A DNA stretch of 64,000 nucleotides from Actinomycetes bacterium (GCA_025363815.1 JANYLB010000002.1:33149-97148), one strand, 5' to 3'. Counted from the stretch's first letter, positions 35,246 through 43,908 are shown. Made by a program: numbers and translations. The notes: generated by a model from the sequence alone, not told the origin.

Positions 35246-36718
35246 ATGAGCATCGAATCGGCCGAGTCCCGGTTGTTGATAGACGGCGAGCTGACCGCCG
35301 CCGCTTCCGGCAAGACCTACGCGAACCTGAACCCGACGACCGAAGAGGTCGTCGGCCAGGTCGCCGACGCCGGCCCCGAAGACACCGAACGGGCGATCGC
35401 CGCTGCCCGTCGGGCCTTCGACGAGACCGAGTGGTCGACGAACCCAGAGCTGCGCAAACGCTGCCTCCGCCAACTCCAGGAGGCGCTGGCGAAGGAGCGC
35501 GAGACGCTGCGGCCCCAGATAATCGCCGAGGTGGGCGCGCCGCGACTCCTCACCTACGCAGTGCAGATGGACTCGTGCATCGACGACATGGCGTGGGACA
35601 TCGAGGCCGTCGACCGTGTCAGGTGGGAGGAAGATCTCCCGGTGCACGAGTTCTTCGGCATGCGGAGCGCGCGGCGGATCCTGCGCGAGCCGATCGGCGT
35701 GGTCGGCGCGATCACCCCGTGGAACTTCCCGTTCATGCTCAACCTGTCGAAGCTCGTTCCCGCGCTCGCCGCAGGGAACACCCTCGTGCTCAAGGCGGCT
35801 CCCGACACGCCGTGGAGCGCGACGTTCATCGGCAAGCTTGCGGCCGAGGCCACCGACATGCCGGCCGGGGTGTTCAACGTCATCGCGTCCAGTGACCCCG
35901 CGGCCGCAGGTGAGGCAATCACCACCGACCCGCGCGTAGACATGGTCAGCTTCACCGGCTCGACTGCGGTGGGGAAGCGCATCATGGCCAACGGCGCCGA
36001 GACGCTGAAGAAGGTGTTTCTCGAACTCGGCGGCAAGTCGGCGAACATCGTGCTCGACGATGCCGACTTCGCGTCGATCATGCCTTCGGGCGCGATGGTG
36101 TGCATGCACTCCGGGCAGGGCTGTGCGATCACCACCCGCATGCTCGTTCCTCGGTCGCGTTACCAGGAGGCGATTGACATGCTCGTCCCTGCGTTCGAGA
36201 CGTTCTCCTACGGAGACCCCAACGATGACGCCAACATGATGGGGCCGCTCATCAACGCGAAACAGCGTGACCGCGTGCTCGGCTACATCGAGAAGGGCAA
36301 GGAAGAAGGTGCGCGGCTGCTCGTCGGCGGCAAGCGGCCCGCGCACCTCGAGAAGGGCTTCTTCGTGGAACCCACACTCTTTGTCGATGTCGACCCCGAC
36401 TCAACCATCGCCCAGGAAGAGATCTTCGGCCCCGTGCTCGCGGTGATCCCCTACACCGACGACGACGACGCCGTGCGGATCGCGAACAACTCGAAGTTCG
36501 GGCTGTCGGGCGCGGTCAACGGCTCGTCGCTGGAACGATCGCTCGGCATCGCCAAGCGAATCCGCGCCGGTACGATTGCAGTGAACGGCGGCCAGTACTT
36601 CGGTCCCGACTCGCCGTTCGGCGGCTACAAGCAGTCGGGCCTCGGCCGTGAGCACGGGATGCAGGGGTTCGAGGAGTACCTGGAGACCAAGACTCTCGGC
36701 CTGCCCGCGCCATCCTGA
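35246..36718 (+). CDS. NAD(P)-dependent aldehyde dehydrogenase
   Basis: A 490-residue aldehyde dehydrogenase. TPWNFPFMLNLSKLVPALAAGN (about 154-175) is the cofactor/active-site tunnel start, FTGSTAVGKRI is the Rossmann loop, Glu in LELGGKSANIV is the general base, and catalytic Cys lies in HSGQGCAITTR (about 290). The C-terminal GGYKQSGLGREHG is intact. It oxidises an aldehyde to the acid feeding CoA activation. The ATG is used because GGGGAG lies upstream. gpmA follows 19 bases downstream but probably has its own promoter. Confidence 0.93.
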   Translation: MSIESAESRLLIDGELTAAASGKTYANLNPTTEEVVGQVADAGPEDTERAIAAARRAFDETEWSTNPELRKRCLRQLQEALAKERETLRPQIIAEVGAPRLLTYAVQMDSCIDDMAWDIEAVDRVRWEEDLPVHEFFGMRSARRILREPIGVVGAITPWNFPFMLNLSKLVPALAAGNTLVLKAAPDTPWSATFIGKLAAEATDMPAGVFNVIASSDPAAAGEAITTDPRVDMVSFTGSTAVGKRIMANGAETLKKVFLELGGKSANIVLDDADFASIMPSGAMVCMHSGQGCAITTRMLVPRSRYQEAIDMLVPAFETFSYGDPNDDANMMGPLINAKQRDRVLGYIEKGKEEGARLLVGGKRPAHLEKGFFVEPTLFVDVDPDSTIAQEEIFGPVLAVIPYTDDDDAVRIANNSKFGLSGAVNGSSLERSLGIAKRIRAGTIAVNGGQYFGPDSPFGGYKQSGLGREHGMQGFEEYLETKTLGLPAPS

Positions 36719-36737
36719 CGCAATCTAAACTCGGGCC

Positions 36738-37463
36738 ATGCCCACTCTCATTCTGCTGCGCCACGGGCAGAGCACCTGGAACGAAGAGAATCTGTTCACC
36801 GGCTGGGTCGATGTAGATCTGACCGCGAAGGGCGAGACGGAAGCTGTGCGTGGCGGGGAGCTCCTCGTCGATGCCGGCCTGCTTCCCGACGTGCTGCACA
36901 CGTCGCTCCAGAAGCGGGCGATTCGAACCGCGGAGATCGCCTTGCGCGTTGCCGACCGCTTGTGGATCCCGGTTCGGCGCTCATGGAGGCTCAATGAGCG
37001 CCACTACGGCGCCCTCCAGGGCAAGAACAAAACAGAAGCACGCGAGGAGTTCGGCGACGAGAAGCTCGTCGAGTACCGACGCGGGTACCGCACTCCGCCG
37101 CCGCCTCTCGACTGGGACCCGTCGGAGGATCCCCGCTACGCGCAGCTCCCCCGTGACCTGATGCCGAAGTCGGAGTGCCTGGCCGACGTCATCGACCGAA
37201 TGCTTCCCTACTGGTATGACGAGATCGTGCCCGACCTCGTTTCGGGGCGGGTCACGCTCGTCGCAGCGCACGGCAACTCGTTGCGCGGCCTGGTGAAGCA
37301 CCTCGACGGCATTTCCGACGCCGACATCGTCGAGCTGAACATCCCTACCGGCCAGCCCCTCGTGTACGAGCTCGACTCCTCCCTGGAGGTCATCGAGCGC
37401 CGTTACCTCGACCCGGTCGCGGCGGCGGAAGCGGCGGCGGCGGTGGCCGGCCAGGCCGGGTGA
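36738..37463 (+). CDS. gpmA: 2,3-bisphosphoglycerate-dependent phosphoglycerate mutase
   Basis: A 241-residue glycolytic enzyme interconverting 3- and 2-phosphoglycerate. The phosphohistidine loop [18 protein letters not shown] (His9) is at the N-terminus, with [15 protein letters not shown], the Glu-containing [14 protein letters not shown] and the second catalytic His in [29 protein letters not shown] is the family C-terminal mark. The last 20 residues are an Ala-rich tail. A housekeeping gene with an ATG start. Confidence 0.97.
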   Translation: MPTLILLRHGQSTWNEENLFTGWVDVDLTAKGETEAVRGGELLVDAGLLPDVLHTSLQKRAIRTAEIALRVADRLWIPVRRSWRLNERHYGALQGKNKTEAREEFGDEKLVEYRRGYRTPPPPLDWDPSEDPRYAQLPRDLMPKSECLADVIDRMLPYWYDEIVPDLVSGRVTLVAAHGNSLRGLVKHLDGISDADIVELNIPTGQPLVYELDSSLEVIERRYLDPVAAAEAAAAVAGQAG

Positions 37464-37575
37464 TCGAAAGGAACGCGGGTCGTCGTGACCAACGCGCCCA
37501 CCCGTCAGCGGGAGAGGCATCGAGATCGGGGTGCTCGTCTGCCGGGCCGGACGGCGTTCACGGTACGCTCGGTGC

Positions 37576-38310
37576 ATGAGTACCGCCGAGATCGCTTCCG
37601 AACGCCAACGCCGCAAGGAACGCCTCGCCGCCGCGTTCCGGCTGTTCGGCCGGTTCGGGTTCGACGAAGGTGTGGCTGGTCACATCACCGCCCGTGACCC
37701 GGAACATCTGGATCACTTCTGGGTCAACCCGTTCGCGATGAACTTCAAGCAGATCAAGGTCTCGGACCTGCTGCTCGTAAACGACGCCGGCGAGGTCGTC
37801 GAGGGCGACCGGCCGGTGAACCGTGCCGCGTTCGCGATCCACTCGCAGGTCCACGCGGCCCGGCCCGACGTGATTGCCGCGGCGCACGCTCACTCGATCT
37901 ATGGGAAGGCGTTCTCGTCGCTCCGGCGCCTGCTCGACCCGATCACCCAGGACGCATGCATCTTCTACGACGACCATTCCGTGTTCGACGACTACACGGG
38001 CGTCGTGCTCGACCCGGAAGAGGGCAAACGGATCGCGTCCGCGCTGGGTGAGAACAAGGCCGTGATCCTGCGCAACCACGGTCTGCTCACCGTCGGCCAT
38101 TCCGTCGACGAAGCGGCCTATTGGTTCATCAGCATGGAACGGTCGTGTCAGGCCCAGCTGCTCGCGTCGGCCGCAGGCGATCCGGTGCACATCGACGCCG
38201 AGATGGCCGCGCTCACCGCCGGCCAGGTCGGATCCCACGCTGCCGGTCAGTTCGGCTTCTCCCCCATGTGGGACTGGATCACCGAAGTCGAGTCCGACCT
38301 CTTCGACTGA
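37576..38310 (+). CDS. class II aldolase/adducin-domain protein
   Basis: A 244-residue zinc-type class II aldolase-fold protein. FGFDEGVAGHITARDPE is near residue 30, AAHAHSIYGKAFSSL near 110 contains the first two His ligands, and RNHGLLTVGHSVDEAAYWF near 175 contains a third. Family members are sugar-phosphate aldolases, epimerases or, in actinobacteria, uncharacterised enzymes. The ATG at 37576 gives MSTAEIASERQRRKERLAAAF, a usual start; the longer frame upstream is not needed. The reaction is not deducible. Confidence 0.87.
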   Translation: MSTAEIASERQRRKERLAAAFRLFGRFGFDEGVAGHITARDPEHLDHFWVNPFAMNFKQIKVSDLLLVNDAGEVVEGDRPVNRAAFAIHSQVHAARPDVIAAAHAHSIYGKAFSSLRRLLDPITQDACIFYDDHSVFDDYTGVVLDPEEGKRIASALGENKAVILRNHGLLTVGHSVDEAAYWFISMERSCQAQLLASAAGDPVHIDAEMAALTAGQVGSHAAGQFGFSPMWDWITEVESDLFD

Positions 38311-38341
38311 TCCCCGAGAACCGCCCCCGCAATCGCAATCG

Positions 38342-38388
38342 CTTTGGCGTCAGAAACCCCGAAATAGTTGGGGTTATTGACGCCAAAG
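38342..38388. repeat. 47-bp hairpin repeat A, left of the AbiEi/DUF559 gene
   Basis: Left arm CTTTGGCGTCAGAAACCCC (38342-38360), nine-base loop, right arm to 38388; 17 of 19 arm positions pair. The same structure and nearly the same sequence occurs at 39351-39397 on the other side of the gene. No U-tract follows on either strand, so a simple terminator role is doubtful. It resembles a REP-type palindromic repeat. Confidence 0.85.
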
Positions 38389-38424
38389 TATTGGTGTCAC
38401 ACCTTTGCGCTTGACTGAGCGGCG

Positions 38425-39339
38425 ATGCGGATCAAGGAGCTGAGCGCGCTTGCTGCCCGGCAACACGGGGTGTTCACGCTCGAGCACGCGCGGCTCCTCG
38501 AGATTCGCGAACCGGGATTGGCTCATCTCGTCGATATCGGAACCATCGACCGGGTCCATCACGGGGTACTCCGGTTCCGCGCCGCGCCCGGCTCGTGGCG
38601 AGGAGACCTGCTCGCTGCATGCTGGGCGGGTGGGTTTCGGGCCGTGGCGTCGCACAGATCCGCGGCCGCGCTCTGGGGCCTTGCCGGTGGTCGACGTCAG
38701 ATCGCCGAGATCACTTGCCCGAGGTGGCGTCGCGCGCAGCACGAGGGCATCGTCGTTCATGAGAGTTGCGCGCTCGACCCGTCTGATCTGACGATCGTCG
38801 ACGAGATTCCGGTGACGGGTCCGGAGTTCACACTGCTCGGGATCGCCGCGGTGTGTTCACCATCGGCGCTCGAGATGGCCCTGGACCGAGCGGAGAACCA
38901 GAGATTGGTGACGCCGACATCGGTCCGGTCGATGTTGGCACGGCTTGCACGGCCCGGCCGGCCCGGCATCCGCGCGCTGCGCGCCCTGCTCGACTCGCGA
39001 TGTCCAGAGGGCGGAGTTCCCGAGAGCGAACGCGAGACGATGCTGCGGCAGGCGTTTCGTGCTTACGGCCTACCGGATCCAGTCATGCAGCACGAGATCT
39101 GGCATGCCGGAGTTCGTGTCGGAAGGGTCGACGCCGCCTATCCCGAGGCTCACATCGCGATCGAGTACGACAGCTACGAGCACCACGGTGGTCGGCTCGC
39201 GCTGGTCAAGGACAGCGATCGCCGCACCCGGCTGCTTGCTTGCGGATGGTCGCCATTCACCGCGACCGACGTCGAGCTGAGAGCCGGATGTCCGATCCTC
39301 TGCTCCGCGATCGCCGAGCTGCGCCGCCGCGCGTCCTGA
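38425..39339 (+). CDS. AbiEi-like antitoxin/DUF559-type endonuclease-fold protein
   Basis: A 304-residue protein with two parts. Residues 1-90 form a winged-helix-like AbiEi N-terminal region (LAARQHGVFTLEHARLLEI, VHHGVLRF, ASHRSAAALWGL). Residues 200-304 look like a DUF559/Vsr-type nuclease fold with VDAAYPEAHIAIEYDSYEHH, holding the D...E-x-D acidic pattern, and DRRTRLLACGW. Such genes are frequent and multi-copy in actinobacteria and are linked to type IV toxin-antitoxin or defence functions, but this one has no toxin gene beside it. Paired hairpins on both sides suggest it arrived as a unit. Confidence 0.8.
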   Translation: MRIKELSALAARQHGVFTLEHARLLEIREPGLAHLVDIGTIDRVHHGVLRFRAAPGSWRGDLLAACWAGGFRAVASHRSAAALWGLAGGRRQIAEITCPRWRRAQHEGIVVHESCALDPSDLTIVDEIPVTGPEFTLLGIAAVCSPSALEMALDRAENQRLVTPTSVRSMLARLARPGRPGIRALRALLDSRCPEGGVPESERETMLRQAFRAYGLPDPVMQHEIWHAGVRVGRVDAAYPEAHIAIEYDSYEHHGGRLALVKDSDRRTRLLACGWSPFTATDVELRAGCPILCSAIAELRRRAS

Positions 39340-39350
39340 TCATCTCGTGC

Positions 39351-39397
39351 TTTGGCGCCAGAAACCCCGACAGTGTTGGGGTTTCTGACGCAAAAGC
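39351..39397. repeat. 47-bp hairpin repeat B, right of the AbiEi/DUF559 gene
   Basis: Left arm CTTTGGCGCCAGAAACCCC (39351-39369), nine-base loop, right arm 39379-39397; 17 of 19 positions pair. It aligns with repeat A base for base across arms and loop length. It sits between the AbiEi/DUF559 stop and the stop of the convergent SDR, three bases from the latter. Confidence 0.85.
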
Positions 39398-39399
39398 GA

Positions 39400-40194
39400 T
39401 TAGGTATTCGTCTTCTGCCTGGCCCAGGCTATTGAGCCCTCGAGGAAGGCTCCGGTGTCGGGGAACTTGTTCGCGATGATGCCGGTGAACCACTCCGGTA
39501 CGTAGATCTCGAAGGTTCCGGCGGCGAGCTGGTCGAGGACGGGCTGAACCATCGCGCCGACGGGTAATGCCTCGATGTCGGCCATCGATTCGTCGTTGTC
39601 GGGGAGATGGAAAAGGTCGGTGTCGATCACGCCGGGGTTCACGATGTGCACGCGTACGTCGGTCCCGGCCACCGCCAGGTCGACCTGCATCGACTCCGAC
39701 CACGCCGTGAGCGCGGCCTTCGACGCCGCGTAGGCCGCCTCGCTCGGTGGGCTGAATCGGGCGGCGACCGACGAGACGTTGACGATGCGCCCGCCGCGCT
39801 CGATGAGACCGGGGAGCAGCGCGAGCGTGAGCCGGATGGGAGAGAAGTAGTTGATGGCCATGACCGACTCGACCACTTCGGGGGTTAGGTCCTGCACCCT
39901 TCGCCGTTTCGGGATACCGGCGTTGTTGACGAGCACGTCGATCCCGCCCAGCTCGTCTGCGGCTCGATGCGCGAACGCTTCGACACCGTCGAGGTCGGCG
40001 AGGTCGACGGTCCACGCGCGCGAATCGGGCGCGTGCTCACGCAGTCGACCGAGCACGACGTCGAGGCGGTCGGCGCGCCGGGCGCAGATCCCGACTGTCG
40101 CGCCCGCGGCCGCGAACCCTTCTGCGAGCGCGGCGCCGATCCCTGACGAGCCGCCGGTCAAGAGGACCGTCTTTCCTTGCACCGAGTAGCTCAT
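39400..40194 (-). CDS. short-chain dehydrogenase/reductase
   Basis: A 264-residue SDR: TGGSSGIG cofactor motif, NNAG, catalytic Ser in IVNVSSVAARF with YAASK. The C-terminal part (WFTGIIANKFPDTGAFLEGSIAWARQK) resembles SDRs of the acyl-reductase or steroid type with a membrane-leaning tail. ATG start; the divergent SDR at 40256 shares a 61-base intergenic region centred on operator O5. Both SDRs are probably induced together in side-chain oxidation. Confidence 0.9.
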   Translation of the reverse strand: MSYSVQGKTVLLTGGSSGIGAALAEGFAAAGATVGICARRADRLDVVLGRLREHAPDSRAWTVDLADLDGVEAFAHRAADELGGIDVLVNNAGIPKRRRVQDLTPEVVESVMAINYFSPIRLTLALLPGLIERGGRIVNVSSVAARFSPPSEAAYAASKAALTAWSESMQVDLAVAGTDVRVHIVNPGVIDTDLFHLPDNDESMADIEALPVGAMVQPVLDQLAAGTFEIYVPEWFTGIIANKFPDTGAFLEGSIAWARQKTNT

Positions 40195-40222
40195 GGGTTC
40201 TCCCACATCCGACGAAGCAATT

Positions 40223-40240
40223 CCTGACGCTGGCGTCAGG
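40223..40240. promoter_or_regulatory. TetR-type operator palindrome O5 (N6 class), between divergent SDR genes
   Basis: CCTGACG-CTGG-CGTCAGG, perfect seven-base arms. It ends 15 bases before the GTG of the rightward SDR and starts 28 bases before the ATG of the leftward one, so one site can control both directions. Confidence 0.78.
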
Positions 40241-40255
40241 CTAACGTTTCTCGCC

Positions 40256-41053
40256 GTGACCCTCGACCCTTCGCCCCTCGGACCTGCGTCGATCTCGCTG
40301 GCGGGCCGCGTTGCCATCGTCACCGGCGCCGCAGTCGGAATCGGGAGGGCGACTGCGCTCGCGCTGGCGCGATTCGGTGCCGACGTAGCGGTGTGCGATC
40401 GCGACGTCGAGAACCTCGACGAGCTCGCTGGAGAGATCGAAGGTCTTGGCCGCCAGGTGGTGGCGGCCGGGCTCGACGTGCGCGATGCCGATGGCGTCGC
40501 TGGGTTCCTCGCGACGGCCCGAGACCGCTTAGGCCACGTCGACGTGCTCGTAAACAATGCCGGCGGCGGGTTCCGGGCCGGTTTCCTCGACGTATCGGAG
40601 AAAGGCCAGCGCTCCCTCGTCGACGAGAACTTCACGAGTGTCACCCATTTCGTGCGCGGGGTCGTACCACTCATGGCGGCCAAAGGCGGGTCGATCATCA
40701 CGATCACGTCGATAGAGGCGCACCGCGCCGGTCCCGACTTCGCGGTCTACAGCGCCATGAAGGCTGCGTGCATGAGTCTCACGAAGAGCCTGGCGCTCGA
40801 GCTCGGACCCCGGATGATCCGGGTGAACTGCATCGCGCCCGACGTGATCCCTACTCCCGGGATCGGCACCGGGCTCGGCATTCACACGCCCTTGGCGCGC
40901 GCCGGCCACGCCGACGACATCGCGGGCGCGGTCGTCTTCCTCGCCAGTGACTCGCTCTCCGGCTTCGTGACCGGCACGACGATCCATGTCGACGGAGGCA
41001 ACCTTGCCGCCGGTGGATGGCGACGCCTCGACGATGGGACCTACACGACATGA
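40256..41053 (+). CDS. short-chain dehydrogenase/reductase
   Basis: A 265-residue SDR with TGAAVGIG at about 25, NNAGGG, catalytic Ser in ITITSIEAH and YSAMK (Tyr-x3-Lys), then the standard FVTGTTIHVDGG ending. The GTG start is placed 15 bases after operator O5. The stop overlaps the ATG of the LLM oxidoreductase, so the two form an operon. Likely a dehydrogenase step in an acyl-CoA or terpenoid pathway. Confidence 0.9.
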   Translation: MTLDPSPLGPASISLAGRVAIVTGAAVGIGRATALALARFGADVAVCDRDVENLDELAGEIEGLGRQVVAAGLDVRDADGVAGFLATARDRLGHVDVLVNNAGGGFRAGFLDVSEKGQRSLVDENFTSVTHFVRGVVPLMAAKGGSIITITSIEAHRAGPDFAVYSAMKAACMSLTKSLALELGPRMIRVNCIAPDVIPTPGIGTGLGIHTPLARAGHADDIAGAVVFLASDSLSGFVTGTTIHVDGGNLAAGGWRRLDDGTYTT

Positions 41054-41901
41054 AGTTCGGGATCCCGCTCGGCGCGTTGAACGCGCACTTCCATATGGAT
41101 GCCGCCGACGCGGCCGAGCGTCTCGGATACGAGTCGGTGTGGATGCCCGAACACCTCGTGCTCCCGGTCACGATGAAGGGGTCGCCCATCCCGGGCGACG
41201 ACCACCCACCGGTTCCTCCTACGACGCCGGTCTTCGACGCGTTCAGCTACCTCGCCCATCTCGCGGCTCGGTGCCCGAACCTCCGGCTCGGGACGCACGT
41301 CTACAACATCGGCCTGCGTCATCCCTTCATCGCCGCGCGTGCGGTGCAGACGCTCGACGTGCTTAGCGGTGGCAGAGTGGAGTTCGGGATCGGCGCGAGC
41401 TGGCTGGCCGAGGAGTGGGACGCCATCGGGCTCGACTTTCGTACCCGGGGCCATCGGGTAGACGAAGCTCTCGACGTCTGCAAGCGGCTGTGGACAGAGC
41501 CCGAGATCGAGCACCACGGCGACTTCTTCGATTTCGCGGCAGTGGCGTTCGAGCCGAAGCCGGCGCAGAGGCCGTGGCCGCCGATCCTCGTAGGCGGCGA
41601 GAGCCCGGCGGCGCTCAGCAGGGCCGCGCGAACGTGTGACGGCTGGATCGGTATGAGCCACACCTTCGAGACCGCGGCTCCGCAGATCGCCGCGCTCCAT
41701 CTGTTGCTCGCCGAGCACGATCGGACCGAAGACGGGTTCCAAATCTGCCTCGGTGGCCCAGTGACCAGTGCTGATGACGTCGCCCGCTGGGAGGAGTTGG
41801 GCGTCACGCGCCTGATCGTCGGACCGTGGAGTCGCTCTCCTGGAGCCGTCGAGGGCATGGAACGGTTTGCCGAGACCGTTGGTCTCAAACCACGGAGCTA
41901 G
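41050..41901 (+). CDS. LLM-class F420-dependent oxidoreductase
   Basis: A 283-residue TIM-barrel oxidoreductase. MKFGIPLGALNAHFHMDAADAAERLGYESVWMPEH is a family start, with LRLGTHVYNIGLRHPFIAARAVQTLDVLSGGRVEFGIGASW near 90-130 and PPILVGGESPAALSRAARTCDGWIGM near 185. Probably uses F420. The ATG overlaps the SDR stop, so it is coupled to the SDR and comes under operator O5. Substrate unknown. Confidence 0.9.
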   Translation: MKFGIPLGALNAHFHMDAADAAERLGYESVWMPEHLVLPVTMKGSPIPGDDHPPVPPTTPVFDAFSYLAHLAARCPNLRLGTHVYNIGLRHPFIAARAVQTLDVLSGGRVEFGIGASWLAEEWDAIGLDFRTRGHRVDEALDVCKRLWTEPEIEHHGDFFDFAAVAFEPKPAQRPWPPILVGGESPAALSRAARTCDGWIGMSHTFETAAPQIAALHLLLAEHDRTEDGFQICLGGPVTSADDVARWEELGVTRLIVGPWSRSPGAVEGMERFAETVGLKPRS

Positions 41902-41932
41902 CAGCACCAAGCCGGGCTGTTGGCGCGAGCGG

Positions 41933-42697
41933 CTAGTCGCGCAGCAACGCGTCGGGATGATCGGCGAAGTCGCGGATCGAGCCGATCTCCCGTATCGCCA
42001 CCGGCATGACCGTCGGCTGCATCGTGTAGCAGACGCCGGTCATGAGATCAGCCAGCTCGTCGGCCCGGCGGTAGCGCTCTAGGTTCATCCCGCGGCCCAT
42101 GCCGATGTCGCACGCGCGTCGCAGCACGATCGCGGCTTCGGCGCTGTCGGGTTCGAAGGTCGCGTCGGCCCACTTGATGAAACCGCCACGCCACGGCGCG
42201 TCGGTATAGGGCAGGGGAGCCGTGAGGCCGGTGGCGTACCCGATCGTCCACTCGAGCAGGAGCTTGCCGTCGCGCCAGAGGCGCGGGACGCGCTCGCCCG
42301 ATTCGCTCGCCGGGGGAACTTCTATGTCGTACTGGCGCTGCTCGGTCCGGCGCATCGCGTGGGCGATCGCGAGGCCGGCGAGATCGAACTGGTGCGTGCA
42401 CTGCATCCGGGGGTTGGCCACCGCCGCGACCGCAGTGCAGCGGGGTGAGAGCTTCATGCCGACGAGCTGTTCGAGCTGCGCCCCGGCCTGGGGGCACGTG
42501 CTCCACGGCCAGCGGCCCGATGTGGCGGCGATCCCCGTGACCCGAGTGGCGTCGTGATGTATGACCACCTCGAACCGGTGGAAGTCATCTTCCAGCGCGG
42601 CTTGCGTGGAAGTTCGGTCGAGCGCACGCATCCGGATGCGCCTCCGGTAGGGGCCATCGGCCCGGCCGATCGCGACAACGGGTGCAGATGTGGTCAT
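41933..42697 (-). CDS. DUF2889 family protein
   Basis: A 254-residue soluble protein. The DUF2889 pattern is clear: RRRIRMRALDRTSTQAALEDDFHRFEVVIHHD at the start, SGRWPWSTCPQAGAQLEQLVG in the middle, and THQFDLAGLAIAHAMR. No enzymatic role is established, but the family is often found next to acyl-CoA and aromatic degradation genes. ATG start. It is the first of three genes read leftward here but is separated from the MaoC gene by 88 bases. Confidence 0.83.
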   Translation of the reverse strand: MTTSAPVVAIGRADGPYRRRIRMRALDRTSTQAALEDDFHRFEVVIHHDATRVTGIAATSGRWPWSTCPQAGAQLEQLVGMKLSPRCTAVAAVANPRMQCTHQFDLAGLAIAHAMRRTEQRQYDIEVPPASESGERVPRLWRDGKLLLEWTIGYATGLTAPLPYTDAPWRGGFIKWADATFEPDSAEAAIVLRRACDIGMGRGMNLERYRRADELADLMTGVCYTMQPTVMPVAIREIGSIRDFADHPDALLRD

Positions 42698-42785
42698 GGC
42701 TTCACGAGTGTCCCATAGGTCCGACGGCCGGGCGCGCGGCGGGGAGTCGTGCTGTTGGTCGGTTTCAACCCGGCGGCGCAGCTGC

Positions 42786-43244
42786 TCAACTGGGCTTGGG
42801 CGGCCTAACGTTGATGGCGAGCGTAAAGATCGCGGTGACTACGGGCTCACCGGTGGCGGCGTCTTTCCACGCCGTCTCCTGCACGTAGAACTCGAGCTTG
42901 CCGCCGCTCGACTTCTCCTTCTCGTACACGTCGGTCACGACGGGCGTGCCTTCCAGCACATCACCCACCCGCGGCCAGCGGTGGTACTCGAACGCCTGCT
43001 CACCGTGGAGGATCGCCCGCCCTGAGCCGCGGAGCTTCTCAATGGGCAGGCCGGCGGCGCCGCCCTCGCCCGTCGAGCCCCAGAAGGGCATCACGAACGG
43101 AAAGGTCGGGGGAACGGGAGCATCGTCACTGCCGTAGACCGGGTCGTCATCGAGCAGCGCCTGGGCGAAGACCCGCACCGGTCCGCGTTCGATCCGCACC
43201 GTTTGGGTCGCGCCCTTGGTGCCCTTCAGCTCGTCGAGTGCCAC
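42786..43244 (-). CDS. MaoC/FAS1-type dehydratase-domain protein
   Basis: A 152-residue hot-dog-fold protein of the N-terminal (FAS1-like) MaoC class: VRVFAQALLDDDPVYGSDDAPVPPTFPFVMPFWG and HGEQAFEYHRWPRVGDVLEGTPVVTDVYEKE. Such proteins pair with a true MaoC partner to form an enoyl-CoA hydratase; here a candidate partner is at 62607, not adjacent. The GTG has GGAGG upstream and lies inside the last codons of the membrane protein gene, indicating coupling. Confidence 0.85.
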   Translation of the reverse strand: MALDELKGTKGATQTVRIERGPVRVFAQALLDDDPVYGSDDAPVPPTFPFVMPFWGSTGEGGAAGLPIEKLRGSGRAILHGEQAFEYHRWPRVGDVLEGTPVVTDVYEKEKSSGGKLEFYVQETAWKDAATGEPVVTAIFTLAINVRPPKPS

Positions 43245-43858
43245 GGTGCCTCCGATGGTGATGCGGGATGTGATGACGTCGGTGTCAGGTTCGGGGAAGG
43301 GAGGTTATCCGCGGGCCTCCGGCGCCGCACCACCAAGGAGATCGCCCCAACGAGCGCGAGGAGGACAAGCGGCAGCAGGAGTGCGTGCGAGATAAAGATC
43401 TGACGGAAAGTGTCGACCGCGATGCGGGAGTCGCCGATGATGACGAAGCGCACCTGCGACCCGAATATTGGCTTGTAGCCCCGGTACGTGTGCCCGGCGG
43501 TCACGGTGACGAGCGCGAGCTGGCTCCAGGCGATCGCCTGACCGGTACCGGCCGCGGCCAGCGTGGCGATCGCGGCCGCGATGGCGAGCACCACCATCAG
43601 AACGCGTCGGGCCGACGCGAAGATCGCGAGCACGACGGCCGCGAAGATCACCAGCACGATCGCGAACGACGCCGCGCGGTGGATGGTGCGGATGGTGTCG
43701 ATGCGACCGACGGCACCCGCGATCGGTTGCGCGTCGCTGCCGAGGAACCTGCCCGATGGCTCGTACTGAAAGATGAGCACGAGGCCGGTCACGATCAACA
43801 CCGCGAACAGCACCGCCGATACGGTCGCGAACCCGACAAGCCATCGCCGAACAGTCAC
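43226..43858 (-). CDS. short cytochrome-b-like membrane protein
   Basis: A 210-residue protein with four predicted helices. RTIHRAASFAIVLVIFAAVVL, SQLALVTVTAGHTYRGY and FRQIFISHALLLPLVLLAL resemble the N-terminal haem-binding part of cytochrome b/b6 (HR...; RFxxxHxLLP), with three His available rather than four. The C-terminus is a Pro/Ser-rich tail. It may be a reduced or alternative b-type cytochrome; no Rieske or c1 gene is nearby. GTG start. Its 3' end overlaps the MaoC start by 19 bases. Confidence 0.65.
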   Translation of the reverse strand: MTVRRWLVGFATVSAVLFAVLIVTGLVLIFQYEPSGRFLGSDAQPIAGAVGRIDTIRTIHRAASFAIVLVIFAAVVLAIFASARRVLMVVLAIAAAIATLAAAGTGQAIAWSQLALVTVTAGHTYRGYKPIFGSQVRFVIIGDSRIAVDTFRQIFISHALLLPLVLLALVGAISLVVRRRRPADNLPSPNLTPTSSHPASPSEAPWHSTS

Positions 43859-43860
43859 TC

Positions 43861-43908
43861 GCTGATAGTCACTGGCTGATAGTCACTGGGCGGTCACCGG
43901 CGGTCACC
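43861..43908. repeat. two adjacent short tandem duplications filling an intergenic spacer
   Basis: A 14-base unit GCTGATAGTCACTG occurs twice (43861-43888), directly followed by a ten-base unit GGCGGTCACC twice (43889-43908). They span the gap between the membrane protein start and the acyl-CoA ligase stop (TGA in the last unit). Probable slippage products. Confidence 0.8.

Noticed and set aside
39351..39397. Hairpin B as a bidirectional terminator for the convergent genes
   Set aside because: No T-runs on either side, and the same structure occurs before the gene at 38342 where no terminator is needed.
43274..43288. TGACGTCGGTGTCAG resembling the N6 operators
   Set aside because: It lies inside the 3' coding end of the cytochrome-b-like gene, and its outer arm bases do not extend the symmetry; kept out of the operator list.
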